Positions 10,101-17,885 are shown, numbered from the stretch's first letter. The stretch is 43,243 bases of DNA from Dysgonamonadaceae bacterium (GCA_031289145.1 JAITQA010000122.1:1-43243); one strand, 5' to 3'. Made by a program: numbers and translations. Notes: a model not told the origin generated them from the letters alone.

Positions 10101-10348
10101 ATACGGACAAATGGCTTGTAAGCAATGATTACTTTGAATTAACGGCAGTAAGTCTCAACTATACATTGCCGAGGTCAATAACCAAAGCCCTGAACGTACA
10201 GAGAGTATCTATCTGGGGCAATGGTGAACTACTCTATCGTTATACGAAAAGAAAAGGCCTGAATGTGCGTTACGCATATAACGGAACGGTTGATGACGGT
10301 TATCTTCCTGCAACCGTTTATACAGTAGGTTTAAATATTACTTTTTAA
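7115..10348 (+). CDS. SusC/RagA-family TonB-linked outer membrane transporter
   Basis: The 1077-residue protein has a signal peptide (to about residue 25), a carboxypeptidase-regulatory-like domain (about 30-118, starting KITGVVNYAEDGTPVIGASV), a plug domain (about 130-235) with the SusC/RagA signature SFTILKDASSAALYGSRAA, and a large beta-barrel that ends in Phe. The family imports oligomers through the outer membrane with energy from TonB, capped by a SusD partner. No N-terminal STN sensor domain for an anti-sigma factor is present, and no sigma/anti-sigma pair is adjacent. The two peptidase-like genes directly upstream make a peptide substrate, as for RagAB, more likely than a glycan. Confidence 0.95.
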   Translation: MMKKRVKQKLILVILSFLFVSTLQAQTRKITGVVNYAEDGTPVIGASVSLKGTSIGMPTNVDGSFSLEVPANTKTLTVSYLGMKTEEVDISDKSAVTIALESALNEIDEVIVVAYGTASRASFTGSAVKISGAEMEHRPITNLTQVFSGAVAGVQVGNNSGSPGTAPSLRIRGISSINGSNDPLYVVDGAPYENALSSLNPEDIESFTILKDASSAALYGSRAAAGVVIITTKKGKKGKPTMNVKVNQSFSKVGMDFYDTVGPEDFYVLNWEKIRNQYYYPVLGKDNEMSLDIANQLASGLINQYTNKAGKTITGFNSVYDQVRYNPFNVANNDIVRPDGTINPTATFLYPEDMDWMDGVRQLGHRSEANLTYSGASDKTDYYASLGYLNDNGYMKSSYFNRVSVRTNINTQVMPWLKTGLNLNGNISDGMSPSGNSPYYYPLYMGPIYPIHMHQPGTGEYILDLAGNKRYDYGSGGEYGMLGRPIDASHHTIAELLDSQDKYRRSLLSAKTYLEFKFLKDFTFTTNYKADLNTYYSTSYTPVLDGTATPGALAKSTSQRLTWNFNQLLEYKKAIGKHNVDVMAGHEAFSTSIFEMSGDKRIQVVSGISELANYSEITGLTSSTSDYHTESYIGRANYDFDGKYLASFSYRADGSSKFYKDTRWGSFWSAGLAWRIERESFMKNIKFIDLLKLRASYGEVGNDSGIGYFAWQSLYSMYPNAGVPGYAATALGNRNLQWETNVNTDVALEFGFFNRFTGTVEYFEKQSDNMLYNVPLQPSSGFTSRDENAFSMRNRGLEVELAVDILKKYNGFSWKLRANATHFKNKVLDMPVEPYRNGTKRIETGHSIYDYNLRHFIGVNPTDGLTMYTPDPTLSEEVLKKLPKFANAAGDSIMYTTDYNQAGYFWVGKNATPKVYGGISTDISYKDLTLTVRASYQFGGWTYDSNYATLMTYSSTSYGRTFHTDILKRWQKEGDITDVPRMDGTDAVATNQAAANTDKWLVSNDYFELTAVSLNYTLPRSITKALNVQRVSIWGNGELLYRYTKRKGLNVRYAYNGTVDDGYLPATVYTVGLNITF

Positions 10349-10367
10349 TTAGATAAAAATAAGATAT

Positions 10368-11888
10368 ATGAAGAAGTTTGCTTTATTTATTATCACTTTA
10401 TTAGCGTCGTATTCATGCAGTTCCGATTTCCTGGAAACTTACTCTACGACGCGCGTAGACGAAAGTGTCGTGTTACTGAATACAGCTAATGCACAAATGG
10501 CATTGGACGGCGTTTTCAAAAGAATGTACTGGAACGGAAGTTCTCAAAATTACATGGGTTATGAGACCATGCTTGTGATGAGCGACCTGATGGGAGAAGA
10601 TATTCTGTTCGGCGCCAGCACAACATTATTCCTGCAATCCTATAACTGGAGTATTCACCGCAATATTACAAGTGCGATGATGAATTACTGTTTCAGGTAT
10701 CATTACGAGATTATTGCGAATGTAAACCTGATTATTCAGGGGATTGACAATGCCGACGGCAACCAGATAGATAAAGACCATATCAAAGGCAAAGCCCTTA
10801 CGATACGCGCCGCACACTATTTCAATCTGGTACGCATGTGGGCTATACGCTACAATGCCGGTACAGATAACACCCAGCTCGCTGTGCCACTGATACTTGA
10901 TACCGAAACAGGTTCCGATCCGCAACCGCAGGCCACCGTCGAAGAAGTCTATAAAGCAATCAACGACGATCTTGAGGCTGCTATTGAACTGCTCGAAGGC
11001 GTGCCTACCCGCGTGAACAAAATACATCCCAATCAAAGCGTCGCTAACGGCTTGAAAGCTCGTGTTCTGCTGTCGATGGGACGTTGGGAAGACGCCGCTG
11101 AATATGCCCGTAAAGCCCGTACAAGCGAATTTAAATTGTCGGCAACCATATTTACCGAAACGCCGGGACGTTTCTGCGACCAGTCAAATTCGGAATGGAT
11201 GTGGGGTACAAAACGTATTCAGGCTGAAGACCAGGGCTTTTCTTCGTTACAGGTATTCTTCGGAAATGCCAATGCCGTTACTTCGCGCAATGGTCCCAAA
11301 TGTATCTACAACCATCTCTATCACAGAATAAGCGATACCGATATACGTAAAGGCATGTTCGCGGCAACCAAGGAAATTGCCATGGGCCCGACGTTCTCCA
11401 GACCACAGGAATCGACCTCCGTCCCGGCTTACTACAACAACAAGTTCATGTTGCCCAACCATGGCGATCCGCAGGTCGACTGCCCTTACATGCGCGTATC
11501 CGAAATGTATCTGATGGAAGCTGAAGCGCTTGCCCGTCTTGGCAAAAATGCCGAAGCACAGCAGGTATTGTACGACCTGATTATAACACGCGACCCTGCT
11601 TATAAGAAATCGACCGCTACAGACAACGCTCTCGTCGAAGAGGTATTGCTTCATCGCCGTATCGAACTCTGGGGCGAAGGCTTCCGCTATTACGACCTCA
11701 AGCGACTGAACGCGCCGCTGAACAGAAATCTGACGGCTACACTGCCCGACGGCAAAACCGAAGCGACGAACCATAGCATATCTATAGCGCAGATAATGGA
11801 AGTGCCCGCCGGCGATAAAACATGGCAGTTTCTGTTTTCCGACAACGAAACAGATAATAATCCGTATATTGTTCAAAACGAGTTGTAA
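10368..11888 (+). CDS. SusD/RagB-family outer membrane lipoprotein
   Basis: The 506-residue product begins with a lipoprotein signal peptide with the lipidated Cys at position 17 (LLASYSCSS). It has the SusD layout: N-terminal TPR helices, including KALTIRAAHYFNLVRMWA, and a C-terminal segment with YLMEAEALARLGKNAEAQQ and VLLHRRIELWGEGFRYYDLK, the latter a hallmark of RagB/SusD proteins. It starts 19 bases after SusC and would form the surface lid of that transporter. Substrate specificity is not visible in the sequence. Confidence 0.95.
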   Translation: MKKFALFIITLLASYSCSSDFLETYSTTRVDESVVLLNTANAQMALDGVFKRMYWNGSSQNYMGYETMLVMSDLMGEDILFGASTTLFLQSYNWSIHRNITSAMMNYCFRYHYEIIANVNLIIQGIDNADGNQIDKDHIKGKALTIRAAHYFNLVRMWAIRYNAGTDNTQLAVPLILDTETGSDPQPQATVEEVYKAINDDLEAAIELLEGVPTRVNKIHPNQSVANGLKARVLLSMGRWEDAAEYARKARTSEFKLSATIFTETPGRFCDQSNSEWMWGTKRIQAEDQGFSSLQVFFGNANAVTSRNGPKCIYNHLYHRISDTDIRKGMFAATKEIAMGPTFSRPQESTSVPAYYNNKFMLPNHGDPQVDCPYMRVSEMYLMEAEALARLGKNAEAQQVLYDLIITRDPAYKKSTATDNALVEEVLLHRRIELWGEGFRYYDLKRLNAPLNRNLTATLPDGKTEATNHSISIAQIMEVPAGDKTWQFLFSDNETDNNPYIVQNEL

Positions 11889-11929
11889 GACAAGAGACAA
11901 AATACCCTGAAAAACACAATCTAATCAGG

Positions 11930-11992
11930 CCGCTAAGTAGCAAAGATATGTCAACCGGGAACCCCGTTTCGCGTATCTTTGCATCTTTGCGG
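11930..11992. repeat. Inverted repeat enclosing a promoter element
   Basis: GCAAAGATA at 11940-11948 is the exact reverse complement of TATCTTTGC at 11974-11982. The outer arms CCGC (11930-11933) and GCGG (11989-11992) also pair, separated from the inner arms by six unpaired bases on each side. The right inner arm carries the TAnnTTTG box before the symporter gene. There is no T-run straight after it, so it is not an obvious intrinsic terminator. Confidence 0.5.
11974..11981 (+). promoter_or_regulatory. -7 promoter element of the symporter gene
   Basis: TATCTTTG fits TAnnTTTG and lies 34 bases before the ATG at 12016. No clear TTTG was found about 20 bases upstream. Confidence 0.45.
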
Positions 11993-12015
11993 TTAAAAAA
12001 AAGAAGTATGACACA

Positions 12016-13302
12016 ATGACACAACAAAAGAAAAGTTTCCGTTTACCCCTTTATATGCAAATCCTGCTGGGAATGATTGTCGGGATTGTACTTGGAATTA
12101 TCGCTTTACAATTCGGAAGCGGTATTAAATTTATCAAGGACTGGATTTATCCCTGGGGGCAACTCTTTATCCGGCTTTTGCAATTGATTGCCGTTCCGTT
12201 GGTAATCGTATCGCTTGTCAAGGGAATGATTGGGTTGAAAGACATTACCGCTTTTTCACGGATGGGTTGGAAGGCCCTTGTCTTCTATCTTTTCACCTCA
12301 ATCCTTGCCGTCTCCATCGGTCTTTCGGCAGGGCTGCTCGTGAAACCCGGAAAAATTGTGGATAAAACAAAGGTGGAACATATACGGGAGGCCTACGAAA
12401 CAGTGGCAGCCGAAAAAGAATTAGTCGCCGAGCAATCGAAAGAAAAAGGCCCTTTGGCTTTTATCGAAGACATTGTTCCGAATAATATCTTCTCCGCAGC
12501 TGCTGAAAACGGCCGCATGTTGCAAGTGATATTTTTCATTCTTTTCTTCGGATTGGCCGCCTTAACCATCCCGCCTGACAAAATCAAGCCGGTAGTCGTC
12601 TTCTTTGACGCCCTTAACGATATTATCCTCCGGATGGTCGATTTTGTTATCCGGTTTGCACCTTACGGCGTGACGGCGCTGATGGCCGGTATTGTAGTAG
12701 ATTTCGGAGGTGATATCAGCATTTTTTCCGCTTTGGGCGTTTATGCCTTGTGTATTGTAGGGGCATTGCTGCTGCTTATGTTTTTCTTCTATCCGCTGAT
12801 TGTGCATCTCTTTACAGACGTAAGCGTGAAAAAATTCCTGCAATCCATGTATCCGGTGCAATTGTTTGCCTTTACCACCAGCAGCAGTGCGGCCACCTTA
12901 CCGCTGACAATGAATGTGGTGGAGAAAAAATTGGGCGTATCGCAGGAAATCGCTTCTTTTATCCTGCCGGTAGGCGCAACAATCAATATGGACGGAACCA
13001 GTTGTTACCAGACCATAGCAGTTCTATTTATCGCGCAAGTACTTGGAATAGAATTGAGTATAAGTCAAATGCTTGTCGTAGTGGGCATGTGTATAATCTC
13101 TTCCATTGGCACCCCGGCTATTCCGGGCGGCAGCTTCGTGATTCTGAGCATTGTACTCACTTCGGTAGGTATACCGGCCGAAGGTTTAGCCCTGATTCTG
13201 GGAATCGACCGCCCCTTGGATATGTTGCGCACATCGGTGAATGTAACGGGTGATTCGGTGATTGCCTCTTTTTTAAATAGCGCCCCTAAGAAAAGTCTTT
13301 AA
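12016..13302 (+). CDS. Dicarboxylate/amino acid:cation symporter (DAACS, GltP/DctA type)
   Basis: The 428-residue inner-membrane protein carries the hallmark segments of the glutamate-transporter fold: the serine-rich hairpin FTTSSSAATLP (about 286-296), the GATINMDGT motif (about 320-328), IGTPAIPGG in the second re-entrant hairpin, and DRPLDMLRTSVNVTGD near the C-terminus. Family members move glutamate, aspartate, C4-dicarboxylates or small neutral amino acids together with Na+ or H+. It lies 127 bases after SusD behind its own -7 element, and may take up amino acids released by the upstream peptidase/SusCD locus. An out-of-frame ATG sits eight bases before the chosen start. Confidence 0.93.
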   Translation: MTQQKKSFRLPLYMQILLGMIVGIVLGIIALQFGSGIKFIKDWIYPWGQLFIRLLQLIAVPLVIVSLVKGMIGLKDITAFSRMGWKALVFYLFTSILAVSIGLSAGLLVKPGKIVDKTKVEHIREAYETVAAEKELVAEQSKEKGPLAFIEDIVPNNIFSAAAENGRMLQVIFFILFFGLAALTIPPDKIKPVVVFFDALNDIILRMVDFVIRFAPYGVTALMAGIVVDFGGDISIFSALGVYALCIVGALLLLMFFFYPLIVHLFTDVSVKKFLQSMYPVQLFAFTTSSSAATLPLTMNVVEKKLGVSQEIASFILPVGATINMDGTSCYQTIAVLFIAQVLGIELSISQMLVVVGMCIISSIGTPAIPGGSFVILSIVLTSVGIPAEGLALILGIDRPLDMLRTSVNVTGDSVIASFLNSAPKKSL

Positions 13303-13370
13303 TTTTGGTAGAACTTTTTGATACCTTACATATTTTTTATTTGCCTGTGGATTATATCAATTATTTCATG

Positions 13371-13378
13371 TAATTTTG
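13371..13378 (+). promoter_or_regulatory. -7 promoter element before the nucleotidyltransferase-kinase fusion
   Basis: TAATTTTG fits TAnnTTTG and lies 28 bases before the ATG at 13407. A correctly spaced -33 TTTG is not evident. Confidence 0.4.
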
Positions 13379-13406
13379 GGCATTGAAATTAAATTGAAAA
13401 TACGAA

Positions 13407-14543
13407 ATGGAAAAAGTTTTTGTCAGCGGCTGTTATGATATGCTCCACAGCGGCCATGTGGCTTTTTTTGAAGAAGCCGCTACCTACGGTGATTTGTATG
13501 TAGGCCTCGGATCAGATAAAACTTTGTTTGAATTGAAAGCGAGAAGACCTTTTAACAATGAGCAGGAAAGGTTGTACATGGTGAAAGCCTTGAAATTCGT
13601 AAAAGATGCCTGGATTAACAGCGGTGGCGGTATCATTGACTTCTTAGCGGAAATAACAGCCTTGAAACCGGATATTTTCTTTGTGAACAGCGATGGGCAT
13701 AGTACGCTTAAAGAGGAATTGTGCAAAGACTTAGGAATTGAGTACGTAGTAAGTAAAAGACTTCCCCACGGCAGTCTTCCGGTTCGTTCTACTACCGCTT
13801 TGCGTGAAGAATGTAGAATACCGTACCGCATCGACTTGGCAGGCGGATGGCTTGATCAGCCTACAGTCAGCCGTTTATGTCCCGGTCCGGTTTTGACTAT
13901 TTCCATTGAACCCGATTATGATTTCAACGACAGGAGCGGGATGTCGACCAGTTCCCGTAAAAAAGCAATAGAGTTGTGGCAGGTGGATATTCCCATAGGC
14001 GACAGGGAAAAGTTGGCAAAGACGCTTTTTTGTTTCGAAAATCCGCCGGGTACACAATATGTCAGCGGTTCACAAGATTCCTTAGGCATCGTATTGCCGG
14101 GCCTGAACCGTTTGGATTACAATGGAGATTTCTGGCCTTCACAAATAGAGAATGTACTTGACAATGACCTGCTGACATGGATTGAGTCACATATCTGGTT
14201 GATTTCTTTGTATCCGCGCCGGGAAAATTACGACGTTTTGGCCAATACCAACATACAGCTGGAAAGTGTAAAAGCGCTCAGTGAGGCTGCCTGTTCATGT
14301 TGGGAAGCGCTGTTGGCGAAAGATCTCCGGAAATTCGGCGAGTCTGTGCGCAAAAGTTTTGAGGCCCAGATAAAAATGTACCCGAACATGGTCTCAAAAG
14401 ATATTTTCGAAGTTTTAGCTAAATATAAAAATCAAGCTTTGGGTTGGAAATTGAGCGGAGCCGGTGGTGGCGGATACCTGATATTTATAGGCGAAAAACC
14501 TTTGGAAAATGCCATACAGATAAGGATACGCAAAGGGGAATAA
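13407..14543 (+). CDS. Nucleotidyltransferase fused to a compact GHMP-type sugar kinase domain
   Basis: The 378-residue protein has two domains. Residues 1-135 are a cytidylyltransferase-like Rossmann domain with the HxGH motif at 14-17 (HSGH), KARRPFNNEQER around 44-55 and the distal RSTTALRE around 127-134. Residues 136-378 resemble GHMP kinases of the heptose-7-phosphate/fucokinase branch: RIDLAGGWLDQP at 141-152, a weak phosphate-binding loop candidate GMSTSS at 178-183, SGSQDSLG at 220-227, and the C-terminal glycine-rich KLSGAGGGGYLIF at about 348-360. The spacing between the first two kinase motifs is much shorter than usual for HddA-like kinases. It may make an NDP-activated sugar from a free or phosphorylated sugar. 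It is a single gene with its own promoter-like element; the sugar is unknown. Confidence 0.75.
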   Translation: MEKVFVSGCYDMLHSGHVAFFEEAATYGDLYVGLGSDKTLFELKARRPFNNEQERLYMVKALKFVKDAWINSGGGIIDFLAEITALKPDIFFVNSDGHSTLKEELCKDLGIEYVVSKRLPHGSLPVRSTTALREECRIPYRIDLAGGWLDQPTVSRLCPGPVLTISIEPDYDFNDRSGMSTSSRKKAIELWQVDIPIGDREKLAKTLFCFENPPGTQYVSGSQDSLGIVLPGLNRLDYNGDFWPSQIENVLDNDLLTWIESHIWLISLYPRRENYDVLANTNIQLESVKALSEAACSCWEALLAKDLRKFGESVRKSFEAQIKMYPNMVSKDIFEVLAKYKNQALGWKLSGAGGGGYLIFIGEKPLENAIQIRIRKGE

Positions 14544-14664
14544 AATAAAAATTGTCGTATCGTCATTGTAAACGGCTTTGGATTAATTACGATTTACAGA
14601 TGCTGGTGGCGGATGCCCCAGAGTTAATTTTATTTAATTCTTCCTGAATTGTTTTTTTTATGCC

Positions 14665-14672
14665 TACCTTTG
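14665..14672 (+). promoter_or_regulatory. -7 promoter element before the phosphatase gene
   Basis: TACCTTTG matches TAnnTTTG and lies 25 bases before the ATG at 14697. A correctly spaced -33 element was not recognised. Confidence 0.45.
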
Positions 14673-14696
14673 TGAAAAAATAAAAAGTATCCCTTT

Positions 14697-15770
14697 ATGC
14701 TGAAGAGGCTAACATTTCCAATCCTCTCATTATTGCTTTTCTCGTATTGTTCACAAGAAAAGCCGGAGATTCGGGTTGTTTGTGAAACAACACCGACGGG
14801 GAATTTTTTAATTAAATGGGAAACATTTCCTCCCATAAACGGATTGGTAAAAATATATGAATCATCCAAACCGGACTCTTTCAACATTGCTTTCCCTATA
14901 GCAGAAACGGAAATAAATAAGGGCTTCTCAAGTGTTTTGTCGGTACGTACCTTTGGTAGAAGTTATTTCAAACTGGTTTTTGACGATAAATATTCGGTAA
15001 TTACCGCCGAACGTGTTGTGCCAATGCAGTTTTTATACAATTTCAGAGACTTGGGCGGCTACTACACCCTTGAAGATCGACAAACCAGATGGGGAAAGCT
15101 ATATAGATCCAGTTCATTGGCTCAGGCCGGTTTATATGATCTGAGAAAATTAGACAATCTGGGTGTTAAAACAGTTATTGATTTCAGAACGGAAAAGGAA
15201 AGATTCGACGAACCTTCTGAATACGCAAACGGACAACTCGTTAATCTGCCTTTACGTTGTAAGTCCCAGATATTTTTTCTACATAAAATATTGTCCAAAG
15301 AAATGAGGAAAGGAGATGTGATGATCGGATTGCAAGATGCGATGGCGTCTCTCTTGGAGGATAATGCCGATTATTTTATTGAAATGTTTAACATTTTGTT
15401 AGACGAAAATAATTATCCGGTAGTAATGAATTGTTCTATGGGAAAAGATAGAAGTGGCATTGCTTCGGCGCTTATTCTGGCTGCTTTGAATATTGACAGG
15501 GAAAGTATTTTTAACGATTTCCTTCTATCAAACAGTCTGATTAACTATAATTTATACGATCCTTTTTTACGTGCAAATTCGGAACTGTATGAGCAGGATC
15601 CGGATGTGCAGGAAACGATGACCGCTATGCTTCGATCACACAAAGAAACACTCTCATGGGCTTTCGAAACAATAGCGAAAAAATACGGTTCCATAGACAA
15701 TTATTTGGAACAGGAATTGAAACTGACCCATAAAAAACGGGAAAAACTAAAAGAAATAATGCTTTATTGA
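14697..15770 (+). CDS. Lipoprotein tyrosine/serine phosphatase
   Basis: The 357-residue product has a lipoprotein signal peptide with the lipobox ending at Cys18 (LLFSYCSQ). An N-terminal region (about 25-110) resembles a beta-sandwich, and the C-terminal part (about 118-340) resembles Y_phosphatase3-type protein tyrosine phosphatases: FRDLGGYYT, YRSSSLAQAG, VIDFRTEKER and the catalytic P-loop CSMGKDRSG, with nucleophile Cys246 and Arg252. The residue before the Cys is Asn rather than the usual His. It should act outside the cytoplasm, anchored to a membrane by lipid. Similar Bacteroidota proteins are annotated as tyrosine-protein phosphatases; the substrate is unknown. Confidence 0.85.
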   Translation: MLKRLTFPILSLLLFSYCSQEKPEIRVVCETTPTGNFLIKWETFPPINGLVKIYESSKPDSFNIAFPIAETEINKGFSSVLSVRTFGRSYFKLVFDDKYSVITAERVVPMQFLYNFRDLGGYYTLEDRQTRWGKLYRSSSLAQAGLYDLRKLDNLGVKTVIDFRTEKERFDEPSEYANGQLVNLPLRCKSQIFFLHKILSKEMRKGDVMIGLQDAMASLLEDNADYFIEMFNILLDENNYPVVMNCSMGKDRSGIASALILAALNIDRESIFNDFLLSNSLINYNLYDPFLRANSELYEQDPDVQETMTAMLRSHKETLSWAFETIAKKYGSIDNYLEQELKLTHKKREKLKEIMLY

Positions 15771-15791
15771 TAAACTCAACGAAATAAAGCG

Positions 15792-15799
15792 TACCTTTG
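15792..15799 (+). promoter_or_regulatory. -7 promoter element of the DEAD-box helicase gene
   Basis: TACCTTTG matches TAnnTTTG and lies 29 bases before the TTG start at 15829. A TTG at 15767-15769 sits 22 bases upstream as a weak -33 candidate. Confidence 0.5.
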
Positions 15800-15828
15800 C
15801 GCAATTTTTATAATAAGATACATCCATT

Positions 15829-17652
15829 TTGAAGACATTTGAAGAATTAGGTCTTGTCCCGGATATTGTCCGGGCAATCAGTGAATTGGGATACGAAAGC
15901 CCCATGCCGGTACAAGAGGAAGTGATTCCCTATCTCCTCGGCAACAACAACGAAGTAATAGCGCTCGCTCAAACAGGAACAGGCAAAACAGCTGCATTCG
16001 GCTTACCGCTCCTGCAAGAAATCCAAATAAGCAATACGCAACCGCAGGCAGTCATCCTCTGCCCTACCAGGGAGTTATGCCTGCAAATCGCCGACGATCT
16101 TGTCGATTATTCCAAATACCTGACCGGACTGAAAGCGCTCCCGGTTTATGGCGGCTCAAGCATAGAAAGCCAGATCAAAGCGCTCCGACGCGGCGTCCAC
16201 GTCATTGTGGCTACGCCCGGACGGTTGATTGACTTAATCAACCGGAAAACCGTTGATCTGAAGTTTGTGCGAAACGTAGTGCTCGACGAAGCCGATGAAA
16301 TGCTGAATATGGGCTTTTCGGAAAGTATCGACGAAATACTGTCCTTCGTCCCGCCGGAACGGAATATGTTGCTCTTCTCGGCTACAATGCCGGAAGGTAT
16401 CGCCCGTATCGCAAAAAAATACATGCGCACGCCGAAAGAAATCATTATCGGACGGAAAAACGAAGGCGCACAAAATGTAAGGCATCTCTACTATATGGTC
16501 AATGCAAGAGACAAATATCTTGTATTGAAACGAATAGCCGACTATAATCCGAATGTTTACGGTATTATTTTCTGCCGTACCCGGAAAGAAACCCAGGAAA
16601 TTGCCGACCTGCTGATCAAAGACGGTTACAATGCCGACTCTCTGCACGGCGACCTTTCCCAAGCACAACGCGATTATGTAATGCAAAAATTCCGTCTGCG
16701 TAATGTTCAATTGTTGGTGGCTACCGATGTAGCTGCCCGTGGCTTGGATGTAGACGACCTTACCCACATCATCAACTACGGCTTACCCGATGACGTCGAA
16801 TCCTATACCCATAGGAGCGGGAGAACCGGAAGAGCCGGAAAAACAGGCACTTCCATTGCTATTATCCACTTGAGGGAAAAGCATAAAATTAAAGCTATTG
16901 AAAAAATAATCAACAAAAAATTCGAGCAGGGAACGATACCTTCCGGTAAACAGATTTGCGAAAGGCAACTTTTCAGTTTTGTCGACAAAATAGAAAAAGT
17001 GAGTGTCAATGAGGAAGAAATTCAAAATTTCATGCCGTCTATTTACCGCAAATTGGATTGGTTGGACAAGGAAGATGTGATTAAACGGCTTATTTCACTC
17101 GAATTTAACCGGTTAATAGATTATTACCAGGAAGCCGGAGAAATCGAATCGCCTCAGGAAGGTGGTTTGAAAAGGGAGAAAGACAACACACTGCGAAAAA
17201 CCGGGAAAGGTAATGGAAAGGGGACAGGACGTGCTTCGGAAGCAGGATTCTCCCGTTTATTTATCAATCTGGGAAAGTCGGACGGGATACGTCCGCAATC
17301 GGTTATCGGTCTGTTAAACGATAATATATCCGGCAGGAAAGTGGATATCGGTAGAATTGATTTGCTGAAAAACTTCTCTTTCTTCGAAGTAGCTGAAGTC
17401 GACCGAGACCGCGTGATTCAAAACTTGGACGGTATCAAAGCTTTTGGCCGGAAAATTGCCGTTGAATCCGCTCAACCTTCTCCTTCGGATAGCCGAAAAA
17501 AGCAAATAGAAGGGAAAGATCGTAAATTTTCAGGAGAAAAATTCAGATCAAACGACAGTTGGAAGCGCAAAGACGAACGTGAAGCAAAACCGGAACGCAA
17601 AAAAAGCGAGTGGAAAACAAAAGAAAAAAAAGGAAAAACGGCGAAAAAATAA
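15829..17652 (+). CDS. DEAD-box ATP-dependent RNA helicase with DbpA-like RNA-binding domain
   Basis: The 607-residue protein contains the helicase core in order: Q motif region PMPVQEEVIP, Walker A AQTGTGKT at 47-54, PTRELCLQI, ATPGRLID, DEAD at 153-156, the SAT motif near 184, and motif VI HRSGRTGRAGKTG. Residues about 475-550 (SRLFINLGKSDGIRPQSVIG onward) match the DbpA RNA-binding domain. The tail from about 555 is rich in Lys, Arg and Ser, suiting nucleic-acid contact. It would unwind structured RNA in ribosome assembly, translation or mRNA decay. The first codon that gives the full domain is TTG; no ATG or GTG is suitably placed downstream of the promoter. Confidence 0.93.
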   Translation: MKTFEELGLVPDIVRAISELGYESPMPVQEEVIPYLLGNNNEVIALAQTGTGKTAAFGLPLLQEIQISNTQPQAVILCPTRELCLQIADDLVDYSKYLTGLKALPVYGGSSIESQIKALRRGVHVIVATPGRLIDLINRKTVDLKFVRNVVLDEADEMLNMGFSESIDEILSFVPPERNMLLFSATMPEGIARIAKKYMRTPKEIIIGRKNEGAQNVRHLYYMVNARDKYLVLKRIADYNPNVYGIIFCRTRKETQEIADLLIKDGYNADSLHGDLSQAQRDYVMQKFRLRNVQLLVATDVAARGLDVDDLTHIINYGLPDDVESYTHRSGRTGRAGKTGTSIAIIHLREKHKIKAIEKIINKKFEQGTIPSGKQICERQLFSFVDKIEKVSVNEEEIQNFMPSIYRKLDWLDKEDVIKRLISLEFNRLIDYYQEAGEIESPQEGGLKREKDNTLRKTGKGNGKGTGRASEAGFSRLFINLGKSDGIRPQSVIGLLNDNISGRKVDIGRIDLLKNFSFFEVAEVDRDRVIQNLDGIKAFGRKIAVESAQPSPSDSRKKQIEGKDRKFSGEKFRSNDSWKRKDEREAKPERKKSEWKTKEKKGKTAKK

Positions 17653-17723
17653 TCCCTGTTATAATTTTTCCGAAAGATTTTGCTTTGATTGGTAAAAAAT
17701 AGGAAAGTAAGATCGGAATATTT

Positions 17724-17753
17724 TTTGAAAATCCAAATAAATTTGTAACTTTG
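17724..17753 (+). promoter_or_regulatory. Promoter of tRNA-Gln
   Basis: TTTG at 17724-17727 and TAACTTTG at 17746-17753, spaced 18 bases, lie 14 bases before the mature tRNA 5' end. Confidence 0.6.
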
Positions 17754-17767
17754 TCGCCGCAAAACAT

Positions 17768-17838
17768 TGTCCTGTGGTGTAACGGTAGCACATCGGATTC
17801 TGGTTCCGCTTGTCCGGGTTCAAATCCTGGCAGGACAA
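17768..17838 (+). tRNA. tRNA-Gln (anticodon CTG)
   Basis: The acceptor arms TGTCCTG (17768-17774) and CAGGACA (17831-17837) pair perfectly. The D arm is GTGT/GCAC around AACGGTA, the anticodon loop is TTCTGGT with anticodon CTG, and the T arm is CCGGG/CCTGG around TTCAAAT. The outermost anticodon-stem pair is a T/C mismatch. The discriminator base is A at 17838 and CCA is not encoded. Confidence 0.9.
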
Positions 17839-17885
17839 CATGAAAAAAAGCAGTAAGCGCTAAGTTTAAGCGCCCAACGATATTT

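Noticed and set aside
11247-11900. 217-residue minus-strand open frame
   Set aside because: Antisense to the SusD gene; composition is that of a reading-frame shadow.
17768-17838. tRNA-Gln as a pseudo-tRNA because of a T/C mismatch in the anticodon stem
   Set aside because: Only the outermost pair is affected, all other arms pair well, and a good promoter precedes it, so it is taken as functional.
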